A DNA stretch of 64,000 bases. Origin: JAVJSD01 sp040219575. Its GTDB lineage: Bacteria; Planctomycetota; Planctomycetia; Pirellulales; Pirellulaceae. The notes under the pieces are model-generated. The model worked only from the letters and a program-made list of their open reading frames with translations. It was not told the DNA's origin and ran no database searches. The position numbers were made by a program, and so were the translations under genes. This document shows positions 1 to 9,748 of this stretch, piece after piece (positions within the stretch are counted from its first letter, which is position 1; every line of letters starts with the position of its first letter). Where the stretch lies: contig JAVJSD010000013.1 of NCBI GenBank assembly GCA_040219575.1, positions 186,001 through 250,000 of the forward strand, given 5' to 3'.

Positions 1-339
1 GTACTGCGGGTCGAGCAGCACCCGCAACTCCTGCTCGTCCACGTCGGGACAAAGCCGCGCGTCGACCGGCAGATAGAGCCGCCCGCCGATGACTCCGTAC
101 GCCTGGCAGGCCGCCGACACACCCCGCACGCCGCCGGCGGCGGGGACCACGAGCGCCCCGCGCGTGGCCGCATCGTTCGACGAGCGGGGAATGGGCAACA
201 CTTGAAGGTCGCCATGAGGCGTGCGCCACCTGGCGATCTCCCGCAGCCACGCCTCCGCCGCGCCGCCGCCGATGTACCATGCCCGCGCTTCACGCAGCGG
301 TCTTTCGGCCAGTTGGAGTTCGAGTTGAATCCGGGTCAT
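1..339 (-). CDS. Partial protein of the MoxR-vWA-beta-propeller operon (unknown domain)
   Basis: The open frame starts at an ATG whose last two bases form the TGA of the preceding gene (ATGA overlap) and runs off the left edge of the window, so only the first 113 residues are seen. It begins MTRIQLELQLAERPLREARA and is soluble, with no signal peptide or membrane segment. The visible part resembles a small alpha/beta domain with the phrase GALVVPAAGG. I do not recognise a catalytic motif. It is the last visible gene of a five-gene, translationally coupled operon whose other members are a MoxR ATPase and a vWA/beta-propeller protein. By analogy with the published ternary systems, it could be one of the 'bpX' partner proteins. 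That is inference; the C-terminus is missing. Confidence 0.7.
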   Translation of the reverse strand, partial: MTRIQLELQLAERPLREARAWYIGGGAAEAWLREIARWRTPHGDLQVLPIPRSSNDAATRGALVVPAAGGVRGVSAACQAYGVIGGRLYLPVDARLCPDVDEQELRVLLDPQY

Positions 340-3095
340 CGCAGTCCCTCGACGAACGGCTCGAGGACGGTCTGGTAGATCTCGCGCGGATTCGATGTCG
401 CCGCTTCAAGCAGGAAGTAGTCCTCCCCGCAAGATCGACCGTCGTTGCACCACACGCTGACTTGGGCGTCGTTCAGCACGAGCGTGGCCTGCGGTAGCCG
501 CGGGTCGCTGCTGATCAGGTGCAGCAAACCCCGCGAGTCGATCACCGCCTTGCCGCCGTTCCACTGCGCGACACGCAGCAGGTATCCGGCTCCTCGCTTG
601 CCCGGGCAGTCGAGGAAGAGGAATTCGCGATGAGTCTCCGCGACCGGCTGGACCGCCTGCCAAGGGTGTTTTTCGGTGAAGTAGATCGTCTGCTTCTGGG
701 AGTCGTAGGCGAGACTCACGAGATGGCCGCGCGCGCGAAAAGTCAGCAGTCCATCGACCCCGTCGATGAAGGCCGACGAAAGTCGATGCCGCAGCGAGCG
801 ATGCGAAACGGTGCGGTGGAGCTCCGGTTCGAACACAAGATCGACGGACGAATCGTAAGGCGAGGAGGGACGGCGAGACTCTCCCGTATCGACATCGACG
901 ATCGTCGCGGTGCGGCGCCGCTTCTCTCCGGCCGGACCGAGCGCCAAGCGGCGGCCGTCGTGCGAAACGCCCAACACACCAACCGGGCCGGCGACATCGT
1001 GCTGCGTCTGGCGGAGTTCGTCCGTGGCGGTGAAGTACAGGTCGCCGCGCGTCGTCACTCCGATCGGTCCGTCGATGCCGCGGCGTTCGAACATCGTCAG
1101 CAGTTTGGGGCAATGCACCGACCGGGCGCCGAGCACTGGCTCGAAGCCGGTCGTTGTCGCGTTGTCGAGGGAGAGGGCGAAGTAATTTCTTCGGCGGAGG
1201 TTGACGAACAACCGCCCGCGTAGATGCTTGACGCCGCGCGAAACCTCGATCGTTTGCAACCGCCGCCCGGTGGCCATTTCCAACACCTCGACGCGCCGGC
1301 CTTGAACGACGAACAGCGCGCCGAGATGCGAACAGACGCACTTGACCGGCTGGGAGTCGATCTCCAGGCGAGAAATCTCGCAGCTCTTGTCGTCGAGAAG
1401 CAGGTCGAGCAGGTGCAATCGGCCCGATTGCTTGGCGCCGACGACGGCGTAGGAGCGGCCGTCGTACTCGATCCCTTCGAACCAATGCACGTTGGCGCTG
1501 GGCAGCACATCGCTCCACTGGCGGCCGCCGTGAGCCGAGTGAAGGAACTGCAGCAGTCGCCGGTCCTTCGAGACCGCGAACACGCCGTGCCCCTCGACGC
1601 TCCAGGTCCGGTTGCGGTCGAACTGTTGCGGCAGCAGCAGCGGGAACGGCGAGACGGACAGAATCGCGGGGAGTTCGCGCGACTGGCTCTCGTCGAGGAG
1701 CGAAACGGACGCCAGCTTCGGGCGGGTCGGACTCCGCCGCGACAAGGCGTCGAGATCGAGCTGGACCTGCCGCAGCAGCTTGCGGCCGCGGGGGGAGTCT
1801 TCGTACAGATTCAGGTCCCCCTGGCGACTGACGGCGGCGATCAACATGGGCGTCGACGCTTCCCGCAGTCGCGTGTGAAACTCGGCGTCGTCGAGCACCT
1901 CGTCGGTCGTGACCAACAGCGGCTCGCTTGCATCCGGCGGCAGCTGCGCGAGGTACGCGGTGAAGGCCTCGCCGGGATGAAGCTCCACGGCCAGCGCCGC
2001 GAGGTGCTCCAGCAAACCGGCGCGGGTGGTCAGATCGACGGGATCGACGGCGTCGCCCCGCGCGCGATAGACCGCCAGTTCGACGTGCCGATCGGCGGTG
2101 GCCGCCACCGCCAACGCCACCGCGGCGGCGAAGACGCGCGGCACGCCCCACGTCCGCAGGCCGACGTCGAGCAGCATCGTGCGGCGGCGCGGGGGCGTGC
2201 GCGGCGGCGTTTCGCGGCGAAGATAGAGCGCCTCGCCGACCGCCACGCGCACCGCCAGCGTCAGGTCGTCGTGCGCCAGTTCACTAAGCAGCAGCCGGTC
2301 GAGCGGACCGCGGTTGGAAATGTCCGACACGCCCCCCAGCGGCATCTCGTCGGCCTCGCCGATCGGGCGCGGCAGCGCGACCGCCGCCATCAGGTTCCGC
2401 GCCAAGCCGGCCAGCGCCGCCAGTTCGTCGTCGTCCTGAAGCTCCACCAGCAGCGCCCGAACCCGGTCGGCCGCCGGCAGATCGACGTCGGCCGCACCGG
2501 GCAGCGCGTCGAGGCCGGTTTGGAGGCGGAGCGCCAGCTCGCCTGCGTCGAAACGCTTCAGTCCCGGCGCCAAGCAGGCGAGTTGCTCCGGATGGAACCA
2601 ATGGGCGACGCTGGCGTTTTCTCCCACGTCGACATAACCATCGCGCACCGAGTCGCCGAGGCCCGCTTCCAGCAACTCGACCGCAACGCCGGCGAGTTCC
2701 GGATCCACGTCGTACTCTCCGCCCTCAAAAATCATTTCGGCAATCACGGCCTTGGCTCGCAGCGGCGAACGCAAGGGCGCATCGATCCGCGACATGCGCT
2801 CCAGGCCGGCGCGAATTTGGGCGTCGAGCCCCTGAGAAGACTCGTCGTCAAACACCTCCACCGACACCTGCTCGATCAAACCGCTGTCACGCAGGGCGGC
2901 GAACAGCAGCAGGACCGCGTTGAGCGGGGGTACTCCTTGCGGCGCGAGGCGCCGCAACACGACGGCCAGTTCCGCCGTGAAGGCGATCGTGCCGCCGCCT
3001 CGCATCACGGCCACCGCGCCGCCTTCATCCCAAGTCCAGAATCCTCCCATGGGCGGCGTCAGATAGGCGATCGCCTCGCGGCGCAAATCACGCAT
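336..3095 (-). CDS. vWA-like plus beta-propeller protein of a MoxR ternary system
   Basis: A 919-residue cytosolic protein. Residues 1-300 are a helical, Asp/Leu-rich region of unknown fold. Residues about 303-445 look like a von Willebrand A domain: a hydrophobic strand followed by DVGLRT (D310) where a MIDAS DxSxS would sit, then an alternating alpha/beta pattern. The motif is degenerate, so metal binding may be lost. Residues about 475-890 are made of repeated short beta-strand units (for example SAHGGRQWSDVL, GRLHLLDLLLDD, ATGRRLQTIEV, TRGDLYFTATDE) typical of a beta-propeller. It overlaps the upstream gene by 8 bp and the downstream one by 4 bp, so the set is translationally coupled. The combination with MoxR matches the MoxR-vWA-beta-propeller ternary systems predicted from comparative genomics. 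The propeller would be the sensor or scaffold; this is inference. Confidence 0.75.
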   Translation of the reverse strand: MRDLRREAIAYLTPPMGGFWTWDEGGAVAVMRGGGTIAFTAELAVVLRRLAPQGVPPLNAVLLLFAALRDSGLIEQVSVEVFDDESSQGLDAQIRAGLERMSRIDAPLRSPLRAKAVIAEMIFEGGEYDVDPELAGVAVELLEAGLGDSVRDGYVDVGENASVAHWFHPEQLACLAPGLKRFDAGELALRLQTGLDALPGAADVDLPAADRVRALLVELQDDDELAALAGLARNLMAAVALPRPIGEADEMPLGGVSDISNRGPLDRLLLSELAHDDLTLAVRVAVGEALYLRRETPPRTPPRRRTMLLDVGLRTWGVPRVFAAAVALAVAATADRHVELAVYRARGDAVDPVDLTTRAGLLEHLAALAVELHPGEAFTAYLAQLPPDASEPLLVTTDEVLDDAEFHTRLREASTPMLIAAVSRQGDLNLYEDSPRGRKLLRQVQLDLDALSRRSPTRPKLASVSLLDESQSRELPAILSVSPFPLLLPQQFDRNRTWSVEGHGVFAVSKDRRLLQFLHSAHGGRQWSDVLPSANVHWFEGIEYDGRSYAVVGAKQSGRLHLLDLLLDDKSCEISRLEIDSQPVKCVCSHLGALFVVQGRRVEVLEMATGRRLQTIEVSRGVKHLRGRLFVNLRRRNYFALSLDNATTTGFEPVLGARSVHCPKLLTMFERRGIDGPIGVTTRGDLYFTATDELRQTQHDVAGPVGVLGVSHDGRRLALGPAGEKRRRTATIVDVDTGESRRPSSPYDSSVDLVFEPELHRTVSHRSLRHRLSSAFIDGVDGLLTFRARGHLVSLAYDSQKQTIYFTEKHPWQAVQPVAETHREFLFLDCPGKRGAGYLLRVAQWNGGKAVIDSRGLLHLISSDPRLPQATLVLNDAQVSVWCNDGRSCGEDYFLLEAATSNPREIYQTVLEPFVEGLR

Positions 3096-3807
3096 GACGC
3101 GCCGCCTCCGCGGTAAGCCGCGCCGCCGAACGCGTGGCGCGGACGAATTCCTCGCCGCGCACCAATTCCCAGGTCGCGTCGCGATGCAGTAGTGCGAGAT
3201 CCTCGGCTTCCAGTTTCATCGCCTTGCGCAGCACCTGGGCGTCGAGCGCGGGCGACCAGGTCCAACCACCTTCGACCGCCACGCCGTGCTGTTCGACGCA
3301 ACGCATGCCGCGAATCGCCGGCAGCGGGACGCCGCGGAGCACCACCCGTCGCTGCAGGTCGGCGGCGAAGGTGAGCGGGGCCAGCCGCACTTCGGCCGCG
3401 GACTGCGCCCAATGCAGCCAGTCCTCCAGCGTCGTCAACAACACATTCGCCTCGAGGGCGATTTCCGATCGAACGATCTTCAGCGGAATCGGCGACGGCG
3501 CGGCGCCGGGCAGCGAAGCAGTCGGCAATTGCACCGCCAGCCAGTCGGCCAACACCATCCAATCGCCGCGCGGAAGACGGCCGTGCGGCACGAGCTGACC
3601 GTGCGGCACGAGTTGCCCGTCGTCGAGAACGGTGAATCGTCGGCCGTCCGGCAGACATCGCAACTCCAGATCGAGCGTCTCTTCCGCCGCCGGCCCGCGC
3701 AGCCAGAGATCCTCGCCGTCGGCCAACACGAGGACGTCGCCGCGACGACGCAATTCGCCCAGCGCAGGGAGCGCCTCGAAGCCGACACGGGCGGCCCAGG
3801 CGGTCAT
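3088..3807 (-). CDS. Unknown partner protein of the MoxR ternary system (bpX-like)
   Basis: A 239-residue soluble protein. The start MTAWAARVGFEALP is chosen because its ATG overlaps the TGA of the moxR gene by 4 bp; an upstream extension would run inside moxR and is low-complexity Arg/Ala. The N-terminal half (about residues 10-120) is rich in short beta strands (GDVLVLADGEDLWLRG, CLPDGRRFTVLDDG). The C-terminal part holds EGGWTWSPALDAQVLR and a helical tail. A 5-residue direct duplication, LVPHGQLVPHG, comes from a 15-bp tandem repeat near 3590-3615. There is no recognisable enzyme motif. It lies between the ATPase and the vWA/propeller gene, the usual position of the variable 'bpX' component in such systems, so it is probably an adaptor specific to this complex (inference). 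Confidence 0.7.
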   Translation of the reverse strand: MTAWAARVGFEALPALGELRRRGDVLVLADGEDLWLRGPAAEETLDLELRCLPDGRRFTVLDDGQLVPHGQLVPHGRLPRGDWMVLADWLAVQLPTASLPGAAPSPIPLKIVRSEIALEANVLLTTLEDWLHWAQSAAEVRLAPLTFAADLQRRVVLRGVPLPAIRGMRCVEQHGVAVEGGWTWSPALDAQVLRKAMKLEAEDLALLHRDATWELVRGEEFVRATRSAARLTAEAARHA

Positions 3808-4979
3808 GGCTCCTGCTCCAATCGCCGCCACAGCGCGTCGACCTCGCCTTGCAGAAAGGCCTGCTGCTGCTCGTCGGCGATCCACTGCAGTCGCGAGGCC
3901 AGCGTACCCAGGCGATCGCGGGAGAGTGCGAGCTCGACCTCGGACCAGTTAGACGCCTCCGCCTGATCGAGTTGCCGCTTGATGGCGGCGAGGTCTTCGG
4001 CAATGCGCTGGGGATCGGGACGCTCGTCGCCGCGTGCCCGCGGATGCGCCGTTTGCCACTGCTCCTCTTCGGCCTCGGCCATCGCCTGCTGAACATGCGA
4101 CGCCAGCACCTGCTGCTGTTCCTGGGCATCCCAGATGTAGCGCAGCACCCACAGGTCGGTGCGGTCGGCCGTCAGGCGGCCGCTGAGCAGCGCGCTGGCG
4201 GCCAACAGTCGCTGAATTTTCACGGCGCGGCGGTCGGAAACGGCGATCCCCGCCCGTCGCAGACGGTGCACGAGTTCGACATAGTCGGGCCGCAGCGCCG
4301 AGAAGTTGACGCGCGGCAGCAGTTCGTGCAGCGACTGGATCTCGGCGACGCCGACGGTCGCTTCCGCCCGGCCGTGCTCGAGTTCCAACCGCCAGCCGGC
4401 CTCGAGCACCGACGACAGCATCTCCTGCGGCGCGTTTTCGCAGGCGGCGCGAACCAGGAATCGATCGAACAACGCCGCCAGGGCGTCGTCCTCCGGCAGG
4501 TGGTTGCTCGCGCCCACCACCATCAACGTCGGCAACGCGCGGGTTTCGCGGCCTCGGCGGAAGACGCGCTCGTTGAGCACCATCAGCAGGCTGTTGAGTA
4601 TGGCGCTGTTGGCGTTGAGCAACTCGTCAAGGAACACCAGCGACGCTTCCGGCAGCATGCCTTCGGTATTGGTCGTCAGTTCACCGTCGCGCAGCTTGCG
4701 GATGTCGAAGGGGCCGAAGATTTCGTTGGGCTCGGTGAACCGCGTCAGCAGGTAGTCGAACACGCGGCCGTCGATGCGCCGCGCCAAGTCCTGCACCAAG
4801 GCGCTTTTGGCCGTACCCGGCGGTCCGAGCAGAAACAGGTTCTCGCGCGCGACCAGGCAGAGGCCGAGCAAGTCGATGATCTCGTCCTTGCCGACAAATG
4901 CCCGCTTCATCGGCTCGAGAACGATCTCGTGCAGTCGGCGGCCGAGCGTGAGGTGCTGCGTTGGTGCGACGTCGTTCAT
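3804..4979 (-). CDS. MoxR-family AAA+ ATPase
   Basis: A 391-residue AAA+ ATPase. It shows Walker A GPPGTAKS (residues 52-59), Walker B LVFLDE (114-119), a sensor-1-like GASNHLPEDD, and DRFLVRAA downstream, all as in the RavA branch of MoxR ATPases. The C-terminal part (about residues 280-391) is helical and Glu/Gln-rich, probably a coiled coil. The start ATG overlaps the stop of the upstream gene by 4 bp and its own stop overlaps the next ATG by 4 bp. MoxR ATPases act as chaperone-like remodelers with vWA partners; here the likely partner is the vWA/propeller protein two genes downstream. The ATPase assignment is secure. The client and the biological outcome are not visible. Confidence 0.92.
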   Translation of the reverse strand: MNDVAPTQHLTLGRRLHEIVLEPMKRAFVGKDEIIDLLGLCLVARENLFLLGPPGTAKSALVQDLARRIDGRVFDYLLTRFTEPNEIFGPFDIRKLRDGELTTNTEGMLPEASLVFLDELLNANSAILNSLLMVLNERVFRRGRETRALPTLMVVGASNHLPEDDALAALFDRFLVRAACENAPQEMLSSVLEAGWRLELEHGRAEATVGVAEIQSLHELLPRVNFSALRPDYVELVHRLRRAGIAVSDRRAVKIQRLLAASALLSGRLTADRTDLWVLRYIWDAQEQQQVLASHVQQAMAEAEEEQWQTAHPRARGDERPDPQRIAEDLAAIKRQLDQAEASNWSEVELALSRDRLGTLASRLQWIADEQQQAFLQGEVDALWRRLEQEP

Positions 4980-5665
4980 TCGGGTTCTTCTGGAAAAGTC
5001 GCGGCGTCGCCTGGAGTCTCGGCCGAGGCGACGCTGAGTTCTGCCTGGGAAAGGGCCCGGGAGAGTTTGGGCGGCGTCTCGAAATGCCGTCCGACGGCCG
5101 CCTTCACGCCGTCGACCACCCGCGCGTCGACGAGCCGCGTGGGGTCGTCGGCCGCCAGGATCCGATCGACGTACAATCGACGCAGGCAAGCATCGTCGAG
5201 AAACGCCTCCGCATCCAGCTCCCCCTTGATCTCCATTCCGACCGACGACAACGGCCAGGATCGGGCCAGAAGCTGCAGGTAATCGACCAACGGATCCTGC
5301 TCCGCGGCCCGACGCGCCAGTCGCAGCAGGTCGGGCAGGAATCGAAACACGAGATCGACCGCGTAGTGGACCGTGGGTGTCTTCTCGCCGTGGAGTTGCT
5401 GCGCCGCCTCGTGGGCGATCGCGTCGGCGGGCAGATCGCGAAACACGGCGAACTGGCAGGCCCGTAGCAGTCGCTCGGCGGCCCAATTTGCGGCGGGCAA
5501 GTCGAGCGGGGGCGGATGGTGCGGCAACTCCCGTCGGTATTGGGCTTCGAATTCGACGAGCGTCTGCTGGGCCGCGCGGCGCTGGTCCTGCGGCAGAGCT
5601 TCGGGCGGCGGCACGCGCACACGCCCGTCGTTGAGCAGATCGCGCAGAAATGCATCGAACCCCAT
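4976..5665 (-). CDS. Unknown first gene of the MoxR ternary operon
   Basis: A 229-residue soluble protein, mostly alpha-helical by eye (AANWAAERLLRACQFAVF, DLVFRFLPDLLRLARRAA). The start MGFDAFLRDLL is chosen because a strong GGAGGAGAGG ribosome-binding site lies just upstream; a GTG five codons earlier sits inside that site. The C-terminus is acidic and Pro/Glu-rich (EEPE) and overlaps the MoxR start by 4 bp, so it is translated together with the ATPase. No enzyme motif is recognised. As the first gene of the operon, immediately upstream of the ATPase, it may be another partner domain of the ternary machine. No regulatory gene is seen upstream; the next feature is the divergent 16S rRNA unit. 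Confidence 0.7.
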   Translation of the reverse strand: MGFDAFLRDLLNDGRVRVPPPEALPQDQRRAAQQTLVEFEAQYRRELPHHPPPLDLPAANWAAERLLRACQFAVFRDLPADAIAHEAAQQLHGEKTPTVHYAVDLVFRFLPDLLRLARRAAEQDPLVDYLQLLARSWPLSSVGMEIKGELDAEAFLDDACLRRLYVDRILAADDPTRLVDARVVDGVKAAVGRHFETPPKLSRALSQAELSVASAETPGDAATFPEEPE

Positions 5666-6003
5666 GGGCCTCTCCTCCACGGCACGCGCCGCCTTGGGCG
5701 CCGTTTTATCCTAATGGATCAATCCATGGTGCGTGAGGTTCGGGTTGGGAGATCGATCCCTCGGCGCCGACAGAGGCCCTATTAGCTGGGCGGCGATTCG
5801 TGCCGCCCGCTGCGGGACTGGAGGTGCAAAGCATTGCGAAGGCCGCCCCGGCGCGCAGATCGGTGTGGCTGAACGGCGAATCCTGTTGGATCGCGATGCT
5901 GGACGGGATCGCCTGCTGGACGCTATATCGCGTGTTTGCACGTCAGCCAGCGTTGCGGTTCACGGGCGTCGAAAAAATTCTCTCGAAATTCGTTTGGCAG
6001 GCG
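5666..6003. other. Intergenic region between the MoxR operon and the 16S rRNA promoter
   Basis: A stretch of about 340 bp between two divergently transcribed units. It must contain the promoter of the five-gene MoxR operon (minus strand) but I could not pick a convincing -35/-10 pair for it. No gene, tRNA or repeat was recognised. Confidence 0.5.
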
Positions 6004-6031
6004 TTGACGCCTTACGTGACTTCGGTATGAT
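6004..6031 (+). promoter_or_regulatory. Sigma-70-type promoter of the 16S rRNA gene
   Basis: TTGACG at 6004-6009 and TATGAT at 6026-6031 are separated by 16 bp and lie about 245 bp before the mature 16S start. Both hexamers are close to consensus, and an A/T-rich stretch with AAAAAATT sits just upstream (about 5971-5990), as an UP element would. Strength and start site are inferred. Confidence 0.75.
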
Positions 6032-6067
6032 TTAGGACTCGCTGCTACACGACGCAGTGAGCACAGC

Positions 6068-6087
6068 GTTCTTTGACAATTTGGTAG
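6068..6087 (+). promoter_or_regulatory. boxA-like antitermination site in the 16S leader
   Basis: GTTCTTTGACAATTTGGTAG closely matches the E. coli rrn leader TGCTCTTTAACAATTT, the boxA region that binds NusB/NusE (S10) so that RNA polymerase resists Rho termination on untranslated rRNA. It lies in the transcribed leader between the promoter and the 16S gene. The role is inferred from this similarity. Confidence 0.65.
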
Positions 6088-6112
6088 TGACCTCTTTTGA
6101 TGCCAGCATGAG
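6088..6112 (+). other. 5' arm of the pre-16S processing stem
   Basis: TGACCTCTT (6088-6096) is the exact reverse complement of 7849-7857, and GCATGAG (6106-6112) is the exact reverse complement of 7838-7844. The two blocks are in the right order to make one long stem with an internal bulge, looping out the whole 16S. This is the usual substrate for RNase III in pre-rRNA processing. The pairing is seen; cleavage is inferred. Confidence 0.7.
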
Positions 6113-6274
6113 ACTGTGCGAAACAGGCATGCGGCGTCGGTCGTAATCCGTCCCTTGGGAGTTTCCCGAAGGAGGGATTTTCGGACGGCGTCGCGGCTAA
6201 AGAATTTGATCAATTCCCCAAGTTGGCTACTCATCCGCACCGGAGTTTCGATTCCGGACCGCGGTAAAGCTTAA

Positions 6275-7783
<1,509 letters not shown>

Positions 7784-7837
7784 AGGATAACGGTCCACCT
7801 GGTGGCGACATCAGTGTGGAATACCGTGGGAACAGGA

Positions 7838-7857
7838 CTCATGCGGCTAAGAGGTCA
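7838..7857 (+). other. 3' arm of the pre-16S processing stem
   Basis: CTCATGC (7838-7844) and AAGAGGTCA (7849-7857) pair with 6106-6112 and 6088-6096 in the leader. This closes the pre-16S loop and implies that the 3' trailer is processed separately from any 23S precursor. Confidence 0.7.
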
Positions 7858-7903
7858 GTTGGTGGACGCTCGCGTCTGACCGACAACTACCGAATCGAAA
7901 AGC

Positions 7904-7948
7904 AAAAACCCTTCCGGACTTAGCCAGGCCGGAAGGGTTTTTTGTTTT
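7904..7948 (+). terminator. Rho-independent terminator of the 16S unit
   Basis: AAACCCTTCCGG pairs with CCGGAAGGGTTT around an 11-base loop, followed by TTTTGTTTT. It is a strong intrinsic terminator. Because the stem is preceded by an A-run, it could also work for the minus strand. It shows that the 16S is transcribed alone. Confidence 0.9.
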
Positions 7949-8146
7949 CTTGCAGCCTCGAACTTCGGGATTCACCGCCGCTGGCGTCGCTGTCGCATCC
8001 CCCAATTGTCCTGCGATTGGGCCCCGCGGAACGGCCGTTGGGCCCGTGAAGCCGCCAAAAACTTTTGTCGCATCGGCCTCTCGATTACGCTTGAAGTTGC
8101 AAGCCGCTGTTAGCCACGTCCCTCGTCCCTACGGAGCTCCTCCAAG

Positions 8147-8680
8147 ATGATCACCCGAATTCCCCTCGCCCTGGCGATCTTGCTGCTTGCCCCGCTTGCC
8201 GCCCAGGCCGCCACGGCCCGGACCACCAATCGCTTCGAACTCCCCCTGGCCTTCAGCGACGCCCAGCAGTGGTACGAGGCGAACCAGTCCGGCGTCATGA
8301 AGGCCTCGAACTGCCGCATCGTCGAAAAGCAGGAGAACGGCGACCTGCTCGTGGAGACCCTCACCCGCTTAGGGACGTGCCGCTATGTGCTCCGTCGATC
8401 GCGCGAGGAGCGAACGACGCAGGACGGCCGCGCCCAGACGGTCTACGTGCTCGAGTACGTGCGGAACGTCAGCGGCCGGATCACCGCCCAGAAGTGCGTC
8501 ACCACCTACACCGATGCCGGAGAACGGACCGAAGTGCACGTCGAGTTGACCGCCACGGTCTCCGGACGACTCATTCCCGCCTTCGCCGTCCGCAGCGACC
8601 TGAGCAACTCTCTCGCCGGCGCCGAGCGGTATATCGTCTCCAACGCCAGGCAACTCGAAGCCGACCCGACGGCGGAGTGA
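8147..8680 (+). CDS. Exported protein of unknown function
   Basis: A 177-residue protein with a clear N-terminal signal peptide (LALAILLLAPLAAQAA, probable cleavage after AQA). The mature part alternates beta strands (CRIVEKQENGDLLVETLTR, GTCRYVLRRSREER, YVLEYVRNVSG, EVHVELTATVSG) followed by a helix near the C-terminus. This pattern could fit a START/SRPBCC-like fold, but I see no diagnostic residue. Three Cys (in CRIV, TCRY and KCVT) might form a disulfide. It stands alone between the 16S terminator and a convergent cytochrome c peroxidase gene. The product is probably periplasmic. Confidence 0.75.
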   Translation: MITRIPLALAILLLAPLAAQAATARTTNRFELPLAFSDAQQWYEANQSGVMKASNCRIVEKQENGDLLVETLTRLGTCRYVLRRSREERTTQDGRAQTVYVLEYVRNVSGRITAQKCVTTYTDAGERTEVHVELTATVSGRLIPAFAVRSDLSNSLAGAERYIVSNARQLEADPTAE

Positions 8681-8716
8681 GTCGGTGGGATGAAATCTCC
8701 CGGCGACCTTGCCAGA

Positions 8717-9748
8717 CTACGGCAGTTCCGGGCGCTGGACCGAGGGCGGCTCTCCCGAAAGTGCCCGCAGGAAGGCGGTCAGGTCTTCGATGTCGCTATA
8801 GCTGAGGTCGGTCTGCGGCTGGATGTCGAGCGACAAGCCGTGCGGCGGCGAGGTCGAAGCGCCCCGGAAATAGAACTCGACCACCTGCGCCAGCGTTTTC
8901 AAACTGCCGTCGTGCATGTACGGCGCGGTGCGGGCCACATCCCGCAGCGGCGGAGTGCGGAACTTGTAGGCGTCGTCCGGCTTGCCCGTGACGGCGCCGC
9001 GTCCCTCATCGCGAAAGCTGACGCCGAGTCGGTAGAACTTGCCGTCGGACAGCAGCGGCCCATGATGGCAGCGGATGCAGCCGGCATCACCGGTGAACAA
9101 CTCCATGCCGTGCTTCGCCGAGGCGCTGAGGGCGTCCTTCTCTCCTTCGAGATAGCGATCCAACGGCGAGCGGCGTGAGACGAGCGTCCGCTGAAACGCG
9201 GCCAGCGCCTTGGCGATGGCGCCGCGCGCGGGCGGTTGGTCGAAGACGTCGCGAAACTGCCGCACGTATCCCGGAACTTCGGCGAGTTCGCGCTCCAGTT
9301 CGTCGAGGTCCTGATGCATCTCGACGGGAGAGGTGATTGGCCCGAGCGCTTGTTCTTCCAGCGACTTCGCGCGGCCGTCCCACGTCAACGGCGAGAGAAA
9401 CGCCGTGTTGAGGACCGACGGCGTGTTTCGTTTCAAACGCCTGTCGCCCGCGCCGGCGCTGGTCTTCTCGCCATCGGCCAGCGCCTTCTCCGGGAGGTGG
9501 CAATGGGCGCAGCTCATCGTGTTGTCGCCCGAGAGCCGCGGATCGAAGAACAACTGCCGGCCGAGCCGCACTTTGGCGTCGGTAGTGGGATTGTCACCGG
9601 GCGCGGGGATCGATTGCGGGAGCGGGGCGAGCGCCGCAGACTCCGGCTCCGCGGCCGCCAACGGAAGGCAAAAGTAGAAAGGCAAAAGGTAAAGGTAGGC
9701 AGCGAGCCCGAGAGCCAGTTTCCGCGCCGACCGCCACCGCAGTCGCAC
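8717..9748 (-). CDS. Di-haem cytochrome c peroxidase (CcpA/MauG family)
   Basis: A periplasmic enzyme that reduces H2O2 with electrons from cytochrome c, or a MauG-like oxidase. Two haem-binding motifs are seen, CAHCH (about residues 80-84) and CIRCH (224-228), with the usual family text around them (LFFDPRLSGDNTMSCAHCH, RNTPSVLNTAF, FRTPPLRDVARTAPYMHDGS). The frame stays open upstream to 9841 but the only earlier starts are TTG/GTG codons, so I chose the GTG at 9748, which gives a 343-residue protein with signal peptide RKLALGLAAYLYLLPFYF. The start is uncertain. The hydrophobic core of that signal is encoded by a dispersed repeat copy whose inverted partner lies just upstream (see 9665-9817). 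The gene is convergent with the exported protein at 8147. Confidence 0.88.
   Translation of the reverse strand: MRLRWRSARKLALGLAAYLYLLPFYFCLPLAAAEPESAALAPLPQSIPAPGDNPTTDAKVRLGRQLFFDPRLSGDNTMSCAHCHLPEKALADGEKTSAGAGDRRLKRNTPSVLNTAFLSPLTWDGRAKSLEEQALGPITSPVEMHQDLDELERELAEVPGYVRQFRDVFDQPPARGAIAKALAAFQRTLVSRRSPLDRYLEGEKDALSASAKHGMELFTGDAGCIRCHHGPLLSDGKFYRLGVSFRDEGRGAVTGKPDDAYKFRTPPLRDVARTAPYMHDGSLKTLAQVVEFYFRGASTSPPHGLSLDIQPQTDLSYSDIEDLTAFLRALSGEPPSVQRPELP

Noticed and set aside
1224..3116. A 630-codon plus-strand frame opposite the vWA/propeller gene
   Set aside because: Shadow frame. The minus-strand gene is part of an overlapping operon with consistent junctions.
5104..5685. A 193-codon minus-strand frame overlapping the first MoxR-operon gene
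   Set aside because: Arg/Ser/Cys-rich composition; the 229-codon frame has a strong ribosome-binding site and an ATGA junction to moxR.
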